In this document: positions 11,783 through 22,915 of the stretch, in pieces
Position numbering within the stretch: the first letter of the stretch is position 1
Layout: every line of letters begins with the position of its first letter
Assembly (NCBI GenBank): GCA_016710115.1
Contig: JADJLN010000001.1
Coordinates: forward strand, 124,001 to 188,000
Length of the DNA stretch: 64,000 nt
Direction: 5' to 3'
From: Saprospiraceae bacterium
GTDB lineage: Bacteria > Bacteroidota > Bacteroidia > Chitinophagales > Saprospiraceae
Translations under genes and position numbers: made by a program
Notes under the pieces: model-generated
What the model was told of the DNA's origin: nothing
The model's database searches: none
The model's input: only the letters and a program-made list of their open reading frames with translations

Positions 11783-12835
11783 ATGCGAGGAAGAGCATTT
11801 GATGAACCCATGTCCACCAATCGTAAGATCGGATTGATTGTCTATATCTTTCTTGCTGCCATCAGTATATGGGCCACCAGCGAATCCCTTATCCTGACGT
11901 TTGACATCCCCATCCTGGTTGGATATCTCGTGGGTTCGGCTGCAGCGCTGATACCTGCGATGATGCTGGGGTTGATATCTGATTCAATCAACAATCGAAA
12001 ATTGATTCCCCTACTATTAGGAATTGTCGTATTTCTCGTTACCTGGGGTGTAAGTTTAACTACAAACTCACACAATTTTTATTTGAAAGGAGCATTGAAA
12101 TCTGTACAGGTAGAAGATATTAAAGCAGCCTATACTGCACTATCAAATCTGGAACCGAATGCCAACGCCATAGTAGGGTCAACAATTGGTAATTGCAAAG
12201 CAAGTATCCAATCCAAAATAGTTAACTTTCAAAATGAAGTAATTAATAAAAGTAATCCTGGAATGGGCCCACATGCAGATTCCTTAAAAAGAGTAGTTGA
12301 GGAAAGTATGCCCGGATCGCAATTCAGCATTAGCCACCGCGATCTTGCCTATTCTGAAAATAATCGAATCAACTACGCCAATTCTGTAGGCAAAATCATG
12401 ACAACTGAATTAAACGACAGAGCAGATAAATATCAAAGTAGCATTGTCCCAAGCATATGTATAACATATGATAAAATTAATCCATTACTTTCAGACCTTA
12501 ACAGAATGCTTACTGACATACGTCAATTTGACAATAACAGCATAAGAAACACACTATCGTCCTCCTATACAGAATATCATAAGACACTAGATTGTATAAA
12601 TAATCTATTTAAGACAGCTGGCCCCTTGAATTGTACAAACAATGAAACAATCAGCGGAGATCTTGACAGAACTCCAAAAAGTATCGATTTAGAGCATATC
12701 GGCAATACCTACAAACATGTTGCCAATAACAAACAATTTGCTTCTTCCCGATTTCTATTCTCTCTATTAATTGCCTTTATTGTTGATATGGGCGCGTTTG
12801 TGATTTTCTATTTCATAGTATTGAAAGATGAATAG
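11783..12835 (+). CDS. Four-pass membrane protein, first gene of the GTPase cassette
   Basis: A 350-residue protein that I do not recognise. Three hydrophobic helices lie in the first ~100 residues (IGLIVYIFLAAISIWA; VGYLVGSAAALIPAMML; LIPLLLGIVVFLVTWGV). They are followed by a ~220-residue soluble, mostly helical, Asn-rich section and one C-terminal helix (FLFSLLIAFIVDMGAFVIFYF). The soluble section would lie between the third and fourth helices, on the periplasmic side if the C terminus is cytoplasmic. An internal start at 11810 (MSTNRK) would remove an unusual leader. It is AT-rich and on the same strand as the GTPase gene 80 bases downstream, so they are likely co-transcribed. Confidence 0.75.
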   Translation: MRGRAFDEPMSTNRKIGLIVYIFLAAISIWATSESLILTFDIPILVGYLVGSAAALIPAMMLGLISDSINNRKLIPLLLGIVVFLVTWGVSLTTNSHNFYLKGALKSVQVEDIKAAYTALSNLEPNANAIVGSTIGNCKASIQSKIVNFQNEVINKSNPGMGPHADSLKRVVEESMPGSQFSISHRDLAYSENNRINYANSVGKIMTTELNDRADKYQSSIVPSICITYDKINPLLSDLNRMLTDIRQFDNNSIRNTLSSSYTEYHKTLDCINNLFKTAGPLNCTNNETISGDLDRTPKSIDLEHIGNTYKHVANNKQFASSRFLFSLLIAFIVDMGAFVIFYFIVLKDE

Positions 12836-12915
12836 GTTTCACGTACTACTTGAAAAGAATATCCTGGAAGAAGTATTACCGAATTTTGATTTGATATATT
12901 ACTAAACCAAAGGCA

Positions 12916-13743
12916 ATGGACGTCAATGCAATACCTGTAAACATTGGAGCAAATGAGAAGCCAATAGTGCTATTCATTGGATCAATTAATAGCGGAAAGA
13001 CTGTCTCCTTAGTTAGGCTTTGCCATTTTATAAGCAAACACCATTCAGAAACTCTCAGATGGATAGTCAATGAACGATTTCGTTCTGATGATGAGTACAT
13101 TAATGAGATAAATAACTTCAAGGAAATAATGGCAAGCCACACTATTGCACCCAAACGAACTAATGCAATTGGCTTTCTACTTGTAGATATTTATCTAAAG
13201 GGAGAACTATTCTGCCATATTTTGGAAGCACCAGGAGAACACTATTATAGAGCTGATCTACCGCCAACATCAACAACTGAATTTCCAATCTATTTAAATA
13301 CATTAATTAATAAAGATGTACAAAAGGTAGCTATATACTTTTATGAGGATAATCTATTTAATAGCAATATTAAAGGAGCCGACTACAATCAAAGCAGATA
13401 TGCTGATCAGTTGGCAAATTTACAATACCGCCTAAAGAAGAAGCGAGACAAAGCAATTATTCTCATGAACAAAATAGACAAATTTCATGGTGGCATACAT
13501 AAAAATTCCATAAAGGATCGAATATATGGTAACGAAAATTATAATGCCCATAAAAACGCTCTAAGAAATTATAATTTGGGGCAATTGCAATTTGTTGCTT
13601 TCTCGAGTGGGAATTTTCAAACCATTACGCAAGAAAACCCTGAGGAGAATGCAGATACTGCATGGGCTCTTGGCTCAGACGAGTATCCAAAGAAACTATG
13701 GAAGGCAATTGAAACCGCAATTAATGGATCATGGTGGTTTTAG
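12916..13743 (+). CDS. P-loop GTPase-like protein
   Basis: A 275-residue cytosolic protein with a small GTPase layout. The P-loop is FIGSINSGKTVSL near residues 19-31. A G3-like segment LEAPGEHYYR occurs near residue 110, and a G4 motif MNKIDK near residue 178. This is known of TRAFAC-type GTPases, including the 'double-GTPase' proteins described in bacterial conflict systems; membership in that particular group is my inference. The absence of an obvious DxxG glycine-aspartate pair makes the G3 assignment tentative. It sits between two membrane-protein genes, with 26 bases to the next gene. No frameshift is evident. Confidence 0.72.
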   Translation: MDVNAIPVNIGANEKPIVLFIGSINSGKTVSLVRLCHFISKHHSETLRWIVNERFRSDDEYINEINNFKEIMASHTIAPKRTNAIGFLLVDIYLKGELFCHILEAPGEHYYRADLPPTSTTEFPIYLNTLINKDVQKVAIYFYEDNLFNSNIKGADYNQSRYADQLANLQYRLKKKRDKAIILMNKIDKFHGGIHKNSIKDRIYGNENYNAHKNALRNYNLGQLQFVAFSSGNFQTITQENPEENADTAWALGSDEYPKKLWKAIETAINGSWWF

Positions 13744-13769
13744 GATTTTGGTGAACAAATTCCAGTAAA

Positions 13770-14494
13770 ATGTCAATAACTTACAAAGTTCATGCTGCCA
13801 TATTTGGTGCACCTGGAAATGGATTTGGTTCTATTCCTGCAGATCAAGTCAATGCTCTTTCTAAATTCGATGTAAGTCCGAAAAATGCTCCAGAATCTGA
13901 ATGTACCTATTTTCAGGGCAACTTTGATTCTAAAATAGTGCTTATAAGAAGAAATCTTCAGCATAAAGCTAATAGGAGAGATATTAGAGCCGGAAGCTCA
14001 CTTGGAATCATTGTAACAATTCAAGGTGGAGGAATAAATATTGAAGTATTACAGAATGTAGCGCATTATCTTTTAGACATAATGGATCGATTGCATTCTA
14101 AAATGAATTCGATCTTTTTGATGTTCAAAGAAAAAATCTATTCATCATTAATTCCTTTGAAGATAGGAAATTGTCTTTAGAGCAATTACTCGAAGAAATA
14201 CAGAATGATTTTGAACTAAGATTTGGAGCATCAATAGTTGATCTAACCAATGAATTCGTTGAAAGGCTGATCCCCAAAAACGACAAAGAGAAGGAGAATA
14301 AGCCAAAAGTGGCTAGAGATAATAAAGGAAAAACCACTTTAAGGGTAACTCAAGATGACGCCCCCATATTAGCACAGTTAGATCGAATACGGCATGACAT
14401 CAAAGTCATTAGAAATAATATAATATATATTTATACTATAATATTCATTGCCGTTGTAATTGCTGGAATTTTACTAGCAAAGCTTGTTTTTTGA
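13770..14494 (+). CDS. Tail-anchored partner protein of the GTPase (one frameshift)
   Basis: I read this as one gene of about 241 residues. The first frame (MSITYKVHAAIFGAPGNGF to IMDRLHSK) breaks at an A-run near 14101. With one more A the text continues as NEFDLFDVQRKNLFIINSF and joins the second frame (LSLEQLLEEIQNDFEL). The protein ends in a hydrophobic anchor (IYIYTIIFIAVVIAGILL), placing the N-terminal domain in the cytosol. That domain begins with a Gly-rich turn after a beta strand and has no catalytic motif I can name. It vaguely recalls GTPase-associated GAP1-N-type domains, but this is only a suspicion. It follows the GTPase gene by 26 bases. Confidence 0.65.
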
Positions 14495-14777
14495 ATACAT
14501 GTGATAATTTCAAATGACATTATCTATTAATACTTTGGAATCTATCTAAAATTAGATAATTTAGAATGTATAAAAAGGACCCATAATGCACAATCATGAT
14601 AATTTATTATGACTAGCATCATACGTAAATAAATTGAAACAACTATGAAAATAATATCATTCGGATTTCGGCATTGAAATTCGTATATAATTCCATTCCT
14701 ACTAATTGCATATAGTATGTTTAAAAGAGAATGTACACTAATTTAAAAGGACAGATCGATACACCAAAATTACAGCT

Positions 14778-15251
14778 ATGGCACACTTATGCCTAAGAGC
14801 AAAATGCCCCAACCGAGTGTCACTGGGTTCTGCCTCAGATGAGGGATCAATTGATCTCATGTGTTCTCGTTGTGGTCGGAGTTATTATCGATCTCCAAGG
14901 GGTAAGACCATAGGGGTAGTAGGGTTGTTTTTAATTGGGATGTTTTCAATTGTTTTCCTGGGAAAACCTTTGATTGTGAATGCCATCAAAATTGTAAAGG
15001 AGATGGTATACCCTTCTTTATCGGATTCACAGTTATGGTTGCAAGATTTTGAGGAGAAATTTAATGCTGTAGTCAGCACTGATGGCGATACAATAATGGA
15101 TATGCGGTATACATCCTTCAAGGAAGGATTCAAGGCAAAGATCGATGCAAGAAAAGGACCTACAGATAGTATTGACTTTGCTGAACGTACGCAATTAGAA
15201 TTAGAATTGCAGGAATTAAGGGATACACTTGAAACTTATAGGTTCAAATGA
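14778..15251 (+). CDS. Zinc-ribbon membrane protein
   Basis: A 157-residue protein of unknown function. An N-terminal zinc ribbon is visible as two Cys pairs: CLRAKCPN near residues 5-10 and CSRCGR near residues 29-32. One transmembrane helix follows (IGVVGLFLIGMFSIVFLG), then a helical tail with Glu/Leu-rich heptads (TQLELELQELRDTLETY). The topology suggests the ribbon is cytosolic and the helical tail periplasmic. The stop overlaps the ATG of the next gene by four bases (ATGA), so the two are translationally coupled. A 283-base AT-rich gap separates it from the preceding gene and could hold a second promoter. Confidence 0.7.
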   Translation: MAHLCLRAKCPNRVSLGSASDEGSIDLMCSRCGRSYYRSPRGKTIGVVGLFLIGMFSIVFLGKPLIVNAIKIVKEMVYPSLSDSQLWLQDFEEKFNAVVSTDGDTIMDMRYTSFKEGFKAKIDARKGPTDSIDFAERTQLELELQELRDTLETYRFK

Positions 15252-16463
15252 GCAATAGATACTTTCCTGTCCTGATTCTGCTACTCTTTCTCTTCCGGCC
15301 TGAATATGGAATCAGTCAAGATGCATGCAAGGCGTGTCGCGCTCAGGTGGACACACTCGTGCTTAAATTGAGATCTTTTCCAACTTGGTGAAGAGAATGG
15401 TCGATTGACGGCCATCGTCAGGGAATTGAATGAATCTGAACATACACAGCCTGAAGGCAAATATCCTCAAATCGCCGAAATCAATCAGATCCGTGATTCA
15501 GTCATTCACTTGGTCAATGAGGCCAGGAGAAAAAACCAAGTCATCAATTCCTTACGGGAAGAGATTGATGGCCTGAATCTACAGCTGAAAAATTGTGAGG
15601 ACGAGAGTCACGTACTCCGATCAAATCTATTGGCAACCAAAAAAATAGCGGCGACCTATCGGTCCTCACTCGATTCAATTGAAGCCGACGCTGAGCGGGA
15701 GCGACAAAAGAGGATTTTTGCTGAATCAATGCTTGATGAAGCAAATCGTCAGTATAATATTCTACTGCCCAAATTGGTCCGGAAGAAGGGAGATGTGGAA
15801 TTGCAGAAAGAATTCAAAGAGAAAGTCTGGGCTGTGTATGATCAGTATGATATGTATAAGGGTTGTCTGGAGCTGAAGAATTCTGCGGCCATCCTGACCA
15901 ATAATCATGGCAACATTATCGATGAACTGGGTAGCTCGCAAGCCCAGCGACTGAATCAACGAAGTGGCCAGCTTCTTGAGCATTTAGGACGGCTTCTCGA
16001 AAAACCAGTTTGTGCCTATGAACATCGATCTGATCTGGATGCTATAATATCCAGATTGCCATCATTAATACTGATTGAGCGCAATGAAGTCGTGCGGTCC
16101 GGCGAGCGGGGTATTCGCCTGATCAATACGCTTTACCAGAATGGTGAGTATGCTGCGGCCATGAATTTATATGATAAATTCGAACCGATCCTTGATTCAG
16201 AGGGATTCCAGACAGATGCCGTCAAGCCATTGGTTCTTGAGGCTAAATTGTCGATTGGAGCCATCATGTTATGGGATCTGGGTGATATCAGTCTGCAGCG
16301 GTCACTCTTTGTGCCCGGCTCCTGGTTGGCCGACGTGTACAGCAATCGCAGTATCACTGAGCGAAAGGCTATCGAATTGCTCCATGAAGTGATTGAAAGC
16401 GACAAGTTGTCCGATGATGTGCGATATGAAGCGTCTATCATTGAGGCCAAATACTTCAAATAG
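15248..16463 (+). CDS. Secreted coiled-coil / helical-repeat protein (one frameshift)
   Basis: The start at 15248 gives a signal peptide (YFPVLILLLFLFRPEYGIS) followed by a CxxC-type pair (DACKACRAQ). The frame breaks near 15395. Removing one base from the short T/C-run restores SFQLGEENGRLTAIVREL and joins the downstream frame, for about 405 residues in all. The middle is a long coiled coil (INSLREEIDGLNLQLKNCED and after). The C-terminal part is helical with a TPR-like feel (LYQNGEYAAAMNLYDKFEPI). It is presumably periplasmic. It is coupled to the zinc-ribbon gene upstream and lies 10 bases from the barrel gene downstream. Confidence 0.65.
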
Positions 16464-16473
16464 ATCGATTCAC

Positions 16474-17883
16474 ATGAGAGCTATCATCAGTACTCTGCTT
16501 GTCTTGACTTTTTTCTTCCAATGGGCTGATCTATCAGCACAGCATGAACGTATTTGGGCGAAGAAGCAGAAAGAAAGCAAGTCCATGGGCCGAAGATGGT
16601 TGGTATCTCCCAGTGCTGAACCATTCTATATTTACCAAATGAACACAACGGATCGTTGGGGTGGTGATGCATGGAGTTCAATCAACTATTATTATTCCTT
16701 TGGCGCAAAGGTCTTGACGATTGCCCCAAAATCTCCGAATCTATTTGGCTTGTCAGGACAATATTCCCGCTTAAGCTATGCTATCCCTCAGTATGATGTG
16801 GCGGATGTTACGGGTAGTACTGTCGATGTCAAGCTGCACTATGATCGATCCTTCAGGCAAAAGCTGAAGTCCTCATTTAACTATAAGCTATCCACAGGCC
16901 TCCTGTATCGGTATCTGATCAGTAATGAGGTCCTGCTGAAGTCGGAAGAACCAAACCAAAGAGAGGCATCTTCAGCATTGCGGAATCATCATGTCTATGG
17001 TATGCTGGGGATCGGCATGAACGGATTTACATTCAACAATTCACCGACCGGGAATTATTGGGAACTGCAGGTCAATCTGGTCATGCCATTCTTTGGATCG
17101 GGCAATGTATTTTCCGATGATCAGGGCAAGTTTGACGCAAGGTTGGATCAACTATTTATGGCCAATACCAACTCAATTGGTTTCGATATCAGCTGGCGGC
17201 AATATTTGAATGTCCGAAAGAACAAATTTGTGGCCTCATTGAAGAGGAATGACTTGCTGACCAAGCCAAATAAGATTGAGTGGCTGCGTCCGCCGGTATG
17301 TTTCAGCGAGCCAACCAGGGGTATTTTTGGCGGTCTTTATTTCGAGACCGGGTTCCATGGTAGAATGGATTCAGTTGTTGTCCAGGAGGAACCGATTGAT
17401 AATCGGCTAGGCGACCTTCTCTATCATAATACTATGGGATTGGGGTACACCTTTAATTTTCTCGGTAATTACCAAAAGAATCAAGTCTATTATTCTACGG
17501 ATAAAGGATTGAGGCGCAACTTATATCTATCGGTCGGTTTGCATCGTGATGCTGCTATGTTTCGTACGTATGATTTAGATTATATCCGGATGCACAACTT
17601 TAATATTGTTGCATCTGCAGGTGGCAGGTTAGGATTTGGAAATGGATATTATCTCTATGCGGGTTATCGACATCATTTTCCTATTCACCAAGTGATATAC
17701 AGCGCCAATTTTGATAGTACATTGGAGCCTCGGTCCTATCAAGTGCCATATGGAGTTGATGTTTCAATAGGATTTCGGAGTGCTTTGCGATTGGGCGTTT
17801 CATATGCGCCATTTGATCGTGATGCACTGGACCCGTTGCCTTTTTATGATCAATTGACTTTTCAAATTAAAATTGGAAACTAG
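16474..17883 (+). CDS. Outer-membrane beta-barrel-like protein
   Basis: The likely start is 16474, giving a clear signal peptide (MRAIISTLLVLTFFFQWADL then SAQ). The mature ~450 residues show alternating aromatic/polar strands typical of Bacteroidota outer-membrane proteins (NYYYSFGAKVL; YYLYAGYRHHFPIHQ; LRLGVSYAPF) and end with a strand at the C terminus (YDQLTFQIKIGN). I cannot name the family. As the last gene of the cassette it would provide the outer-membrane end of an envelope-spanning assembly. The frame is intact. Confidence 0.65.
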   Translation: MRAIISTLLVLTFFFQWADLSAQHERIWAKKQKESKSMGRRWLVSPSAEPFYIYQMNTTDRWGGDAWSSINYYYSFGAKVLTIAPKSPNLFGLSGQYSRLSYAIPQYDVADVTGSTVDVKLHYDRSFRQKLKSSFNYKLSTGLLYRYLISNEVLLKSEEPNQREASSALRNHHVYGMLGIGMNGFTFNNSPTGNYWELQVNLVMPFFGSGNVFSDDQGKFDARLDQLFMANTNSIGFDISWRQYLNVRKNKFVASLKRNDLLTKPNKIEWLRPPVCFSEPTRGIFGGLYFETGFHGRMDSVVVQEEPIDNRLGDLLYHNTMGLGYTFNFLGNYQKNQVYYSTDKGLRRNLYLSVGLHRDAAMFRTYDLDYIRMHNFNIVASAGGRLGFGNGYYLYAGYRHHFPIHQVIYSANFDSTLEPRSYQVPYGVDVSIGFRSALRLGVSYAPFDRDALDPLPFYDQLTFQIKIGN

Positions 17884-18137
17884 TAGATCCTCTTCGCCAT
17901 AGTTATTTATAACATTATAAATGGCTTTTTGTGAGTTGTTGGTTTACATAGATCATTTGTCGAATCTCCTCTTTTGAGATGATCATATCTTGAAATCTAT
18001 TACAATGTGAATTGAGCATGATCTTTGTAAATTAATATAATAGAGTTAAAAATTCCTTAGGAGGGTTACTTCTATGAGGAAATATTAACCTTATGCGGGA
18101 TAACAGGTATTAATTTTTCTATTTATCCATTGGTCTT
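17884..18137. other. AT-rich intergenic gap between two plus-strand operons
   Basis: This stretch of 254 bases holds no gene and no hairpin strong enough to call a terminator. It probably contains the promoter of the nuclease-helicase operon. Confidence 0.4.
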
Positions 18138-21100
18138 GTGGCGAATCAACTGATCTCCGGCACGTATTCAGATGTACTGATCAACAGTATCGATGCTGAT
18201 TATATGGAAAATGCCGTTCAGGTCACCCATCGGCTGTTGAATCGGCTATCCTACTTCGAGTGTGATCTGGAGTCTGTTTCTAACCCCACATCTGGCCCAG
18301 CGGGTCTGTCCTCTTTGCTATCCGTTTATCGAAACCTACTACAGCGAGGTCAGCCCACCCGATGCGGAGTAGCGGTAGAAGAAGCTCTTCGCGAGACTTG
18401 GGGTGGTATTGAACGATCGGTCAGTCCTGTTGGCGATCTGACCTTTCGATTGACGGATCCTCCCGATAAGTTTGCGGTTTTACTCTATCTGGCACTAGTC
18501 CCTGTAGATCCACGGCTGGGGGAGGACGTTTTGGGAACCGTATTCTGGAAGGAGCAATTGGGTAGTGCATTAGAAGGGAGATTCCTGCAAGAGCTACGAC
18601 AATTTTGTAAGGAAGACTGGTGGTTACAGTTGATCGAACCCCAACGAAGCCTGACTTCCATTTTGCGTTTTGCTTACGAGTCTGGGGAGCATGTTCGTGA
18701 ACTTCATCACTTACCCATCCGGGACTTTTCAGAACAACGGACGGATTTCTGTCTGGAGATCCCAGTTGACCTCACAGGTTCCGGCAGGCGCGGATTGGTG
18801 TTTGAGGTAGATGGCTCTCAACATCTGACGGATCCCGGACAAAAGCAGCTGGATCATGAACGCGACAAGGCTATTCAAGGTTTGGAATCTGTCCAATGGA
18901 AAGTCATTCGTGCCAAATCCTCTGAATGGCAAAAGATTGCACTACAATTAGGAGATCACTCGGCTTTTTTTGAAGATAAATACTTCACTATGGTTCGGCA
19001 GAATGTGTCGAATCCCCTTTATGAATCTTCAGAAGGCCGACGAGCCCTGTCCCTTGCATTGACACCTATTGTGGTGGCCCGGATCCAGCGAGTCCTGCTG
19101 GAATTGATCGGCAGCGGTCATCTCGATATGGACAAATCTGAATGGAGGATCGGGGTCCTTGAACGGGATGTAGATGGTGCTAAGATTGCCATTCGGGATT
19201 TCCGGGAAACCTGGGATGCCCTCAATGGCCTGGCTCAGTCTGGACTGGTCCTGCCTAAGATAAACCTTGAGGTATTTTCCACCCCGGAATTTCTTGTCCA
19301 CGATCCATTAGCACATGAGAAGCGGTTGGCATCAGAAGGGAATTCGTTTCGTGGCGATGTGTTCTTAGATGTCAGTGTTTTACAGCGCTGGGGCTGTTCT
19401 GATCCGATCAGATTGGACAACCCCACAAGAGTAGTCTCTATCCGTTCTTCGCATTCCCGCAGGGCACTTCGCTCCTTTCACTCAGATACCCCTTTGGCCT
19501 ATCCGGAACTGGTCAGCATGAAACCTGATCGGACGGATCTGGATATGGAGCGCATTGCCCTGCTTAGAAGTTTGGTGCAATCCATCTTCCGAAAAGACAA
19601 GCTGCGCTCAGGCCAGTTGCCGATCATCTCCCGGGCGCTGAAAGGTCAATCTGTGATCGGGCTATTGCCGACAGGTGGAGGTAAATCACTGACCTATCAG
19701 ATCTGTTCTCTTCTACAGCCGGGGCTCACCCTCATTGTGGATCCCATTAAATCCTTGATGCAGGACCAGGATACAGGACTGCGCAGAAATTCGATCGATG
19801 CCACCGTTTTCATCAATTCGTCTATTCGTACCTATTATGAACGGGAATGGGCCCAGCAACAGCTGGAGAATGGACGTGTTCAGTTTTGCTTCATTTCTCC
19901 AGAGCGTTTTCAAATCCGAAAATTCAGAGATGCACTGGGTCGTATGGCAGAGTACGGGCATTTCATCAGTTACTGCGTGATTGATGAAGCACATTGCGTG
20001 TCGGAATGGGGACATGATTTCCGGACTAGTTATCTGCGGCTGGGAGATAACGCCAGAGAATTTTGTCCGACATGGCCGGGTCAGGAGACGTTGCACTATT
20101 TGGGTTGACTGCTACGGCTTCCTTTGATGTACTCTCCGATGTCAAGCGTGAATTGGATGTGGACCAGGACGCAGTGGTCAGTAACCTGGTCACTCACCGA
20201 AAGGAATTGATCTATCAGGTTATTCCGGTGGAAGCAGAGATCCCTCGGGTTCAAATAACTGGGTGCGAAGTCAGGCGGTTGGTCAGGCAAAATCAGAGGC
20301 ACTTCTACAGTTCCTGAAAAATCTACCAACATCCCTTCAATCATTTATCGATCCGAGTAAGAGAGCCTTGAGTATCGATGAACAACAATTTTATACTCTA
20401 AACAAGAAACAAAAATTTGAAAGTGGAACCCTGATTTTCTGTCCTCATAAATCCCCTAAAAGTGCCATTGGGGTAGAGGCTGTTGCGCCTCAATTGCGGA
20501 TACCGGAAGCCAGGGTGGGTACCTTTTTTGGTGGAGATGAACGACTTGATAAAGTCGGTTCAAGTGTTTCAGAAGTCAATCAGACAAAGTTTATAGCAAA
20601 CGATCTGAATATTCTGGTGGCCACCAAGGCATTTGGAATGGGGATTGACAAGTCCAATATCCGTTCTACGGTACATATCAACTTCCCCGGTTCGATAGAA
20701 GCTTTTGTCGAGAGGCCGGCCGGGCTGGCCCGGATAAGGAACAGGCAATTTGTGCCATTCTGTATAGCCAGCAGGAGGGTAATGATCGAGAGGTAATGTC
20801 GTTTTTCTATGAAAATAGTTTCAAAGGAGTCGACATTGATTACGCCATTTTGTGTGATATCCTGGACCGTATCACCTTTCCTGCTACTGAGAAGAAATCA
20901 TTATTAGAGGATATCGTAAATGACGAACTGGGAGAAGAGGTGAAGATTGGTTATTGGGAGAATAGCAATAGTAAGAGACTCTATATTAATCGTGGATTTA
21001 AGGTTGCCTATGGCTATATTGATCTTGGAGGCGCTACTCTAAGTGAAAACCTGAGCGGTCGCCATGCAGATATTCCTTTAGAGATTGCGAGTGAAGTTTT

Positions 21101-22322
21101 GCACTTGGTTCGAAAGACAATTGAGGAGCAGGCGCCTGGCAAGAATTGGAAAGAATGGTTAACTCAGAAAATTCAAAGATCGCCATCAAAAGGGTTGGAA
21201 GCAATTCTAAAGGATACACCAAAGGGTGAAAGAGTCAGAGATGTACTTCTTGGCTTCCAGAACGACACTGCAGAACGAATTGCTGAACTCCTTCAGAATT
21301 CTGTTTCTCCACTTATTTCTGAGCGAGTGGTATCCATTGCACTAAGTAAGGGAGTTGAATTGGAAGCATTCCTCAATAGTATCGGCAGGGAAGTTTATAA
21401 AATGGACCATGTCGGTTTGCCAAGAGGTTGGCAGGATACTATTCCTCATGATCTTGAGGCATTATTGTTACGTTATCGGGCACCAAATGACACATTTAAA
21501 GCTATTTATCGCCTTTCCATTCTGGGTGTCATTGATGATTATGAAGTCGATTATGCTCAGGAGGCATTATACCTTCATTTGTCGGGGAAAGATCCCGATG
21601 AGTATCGGAAGAAGTTGGAAGCCTATCTCTCACGGTATCTTTCGCCAACACGCGTCAATGAATATTTAATAAGAGTGGATCAGTCCACAGAGCCTACAAT
21701 GATCCGTCGTTGTGCAAAGGTGTTGATCGAGTTTGTTTATGAATTCATTGGCAAGAAAAGGGAACGGGCCATTCGGGAAATGGAAAGTATCTGCAGTCTT
21801 GGTGCATTATCTGGTGACCATGAAGAGATTGCCAGGACAATCGATCTGTATTTCCATTCAAAGTATACGGAGGAGATTCTTGAGATGACGAATCAGGGTG
21901 CAGAGTTTGATCTGGATCTGGTCAACCAATATATCAAAGAGACAGCAGGTGTATCTGATAATCTGGAACACTTACGTGGATCGGCTGCCCGTATCCTGAG
22001 CGATAACCCGGATAATGGCGCCCTCCTATTGCTGAGGGCTTTTGCCACACTGCTGCTGGAGACACGATTTGTATATGGTCAATTGGTGATTCGCAATCAA
22101 CGACTGGTCGATGAGGCCATGGAAGATTTACAGAAAGGACTGGATGTCTTCCCTTCCATTGGGGTGTCTGTCGAGCAAGCCTACCGATTGATTCGAAACG
22201 CTTTGGTCGATCAGAATGAGGGACTTCGTGCCCTGTTTGAAGATTTTGATCAATATTACTCTGTACTCCAGCATAAAAAGTGGCTGGCTTCATTCAATAA
22301 ACGATATATCCACGCATCATGA
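18138..22322 (+). CDS. Giant RecQ-type helicase with N-terminal nuclease-like domain (frameshifted)
   Basis: The reconstructed protein is about 1,390 residues, much longer than housekeeping RecQ. The N-terminal ~250 residues include a DUF559/Vsr-like nuclease pattern: VFEVDGSQHLTD, then a conserved RDKAIQ and WKVIRAKS. The helicase core follows: Walker A LLPTGGGKSLTYQ, DEAH box VIDEAHCVSEWGHDFR, LFGLTATAS, then VATKAFGMGIDKSNIR and EAGRAGPDKEQ (motifs V-VI). Frames break near 20080-20300 and near 20720, where single bases restore the text. The C-terminal ~500 residues are helical and unassigned. The GTG start at 18138 is the best available. The stop overlaps the ATG of the next gene. Confidence 0.8.
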
Positions 22323-22879
22323 GTATGATCGATAAAATCAATAAGGAATTGATGGAGCTCCAGAAGGAACTTGATCAGTTGCATCATTATTCACAGCAGA
22401 TTGGGGAGGCAAAGGATGCCTCTTCCAAAGTGGTCAAAGCTAGTGAGGCATTCGTTGCCTCGTTTAAAGAGAGGGTTTCAGCTGTCACAGATGCCATGGA
22501 AAAGGCTGCCCTGGAGTTCACGACCACGACAAGAAGTGCGGAAGACCAATTCACGCAGGCTAAAGAGATGTTCCTGAAAGGAATTCAGGAGTCCAGGGCA
22601 TCACTTTCTGAAATCCAGTCGCATTTGGATGTTGCCGCCGGGAATGTCCGGGATATGGCGGAATTGCTGAAAGGAATGAACATCCCGGCGCAATTCCAGA
22701 AAGTCCAGGATTCACTGTTGTCTATTGAGCGAATGGTCAGTACGCAAGGAAGTGATGTTTCATCCAGGTTAACTGCAATGGAGCAATCTCTCGCTTCTAG
22801 TAAAAGCACACAGACAATTCTGCTGGTTGTCAGCATACTGGTCTTGATCGGGGTTGTAGTGATCCTGGTGTTGAGGTAG
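22319..22879 (+). CDS. Tail-anchored coiled-coil protein
   Basis: A 186-residue protein, nearly all coiled coil (IDKINKELMELQKELDQLHH onward) with a single C-terminal membrane helix (TILLVVSILVLIGVVVILVL). It resembles the anchoring or scaffolding subunits seen in multi-gene defence systems, but no family can be named. Its ATG overlaps the stop of the giant helicase by four bases, so the two are translationally coupled and probably work together. The exonuclease gene starts 36 bases downstream. Confidence 0.75.
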   Translation: MSMIDKINKELMELQKELDQLHHYSQQIGEAKDASSKVVKASEAFVASFKERVSAVTDAMEKAALEFTTTTRSAEDQFTQAKEMFLKGIQESRASLSEIQSHLDVAAGNVRDMAELLKGMNIPAQFQKVQDSLLSIERMVSTQGSDVSSRLTAMEQSLASSKSTQTILLVVSILVLIGVVVILVLR

Positions 22880-22915
22880 CATTTTAAATCAATTGTTCAA
22901 TCACATTCATACGAT

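Noticed and set aside
13770..14120. Firm assignment as a GAP1-N GTPase-activating domain
   Set aside because: Only a general impression of a beta strand followed by a Gly-rich turn; no diagnostic residues could be confirmed by eye.
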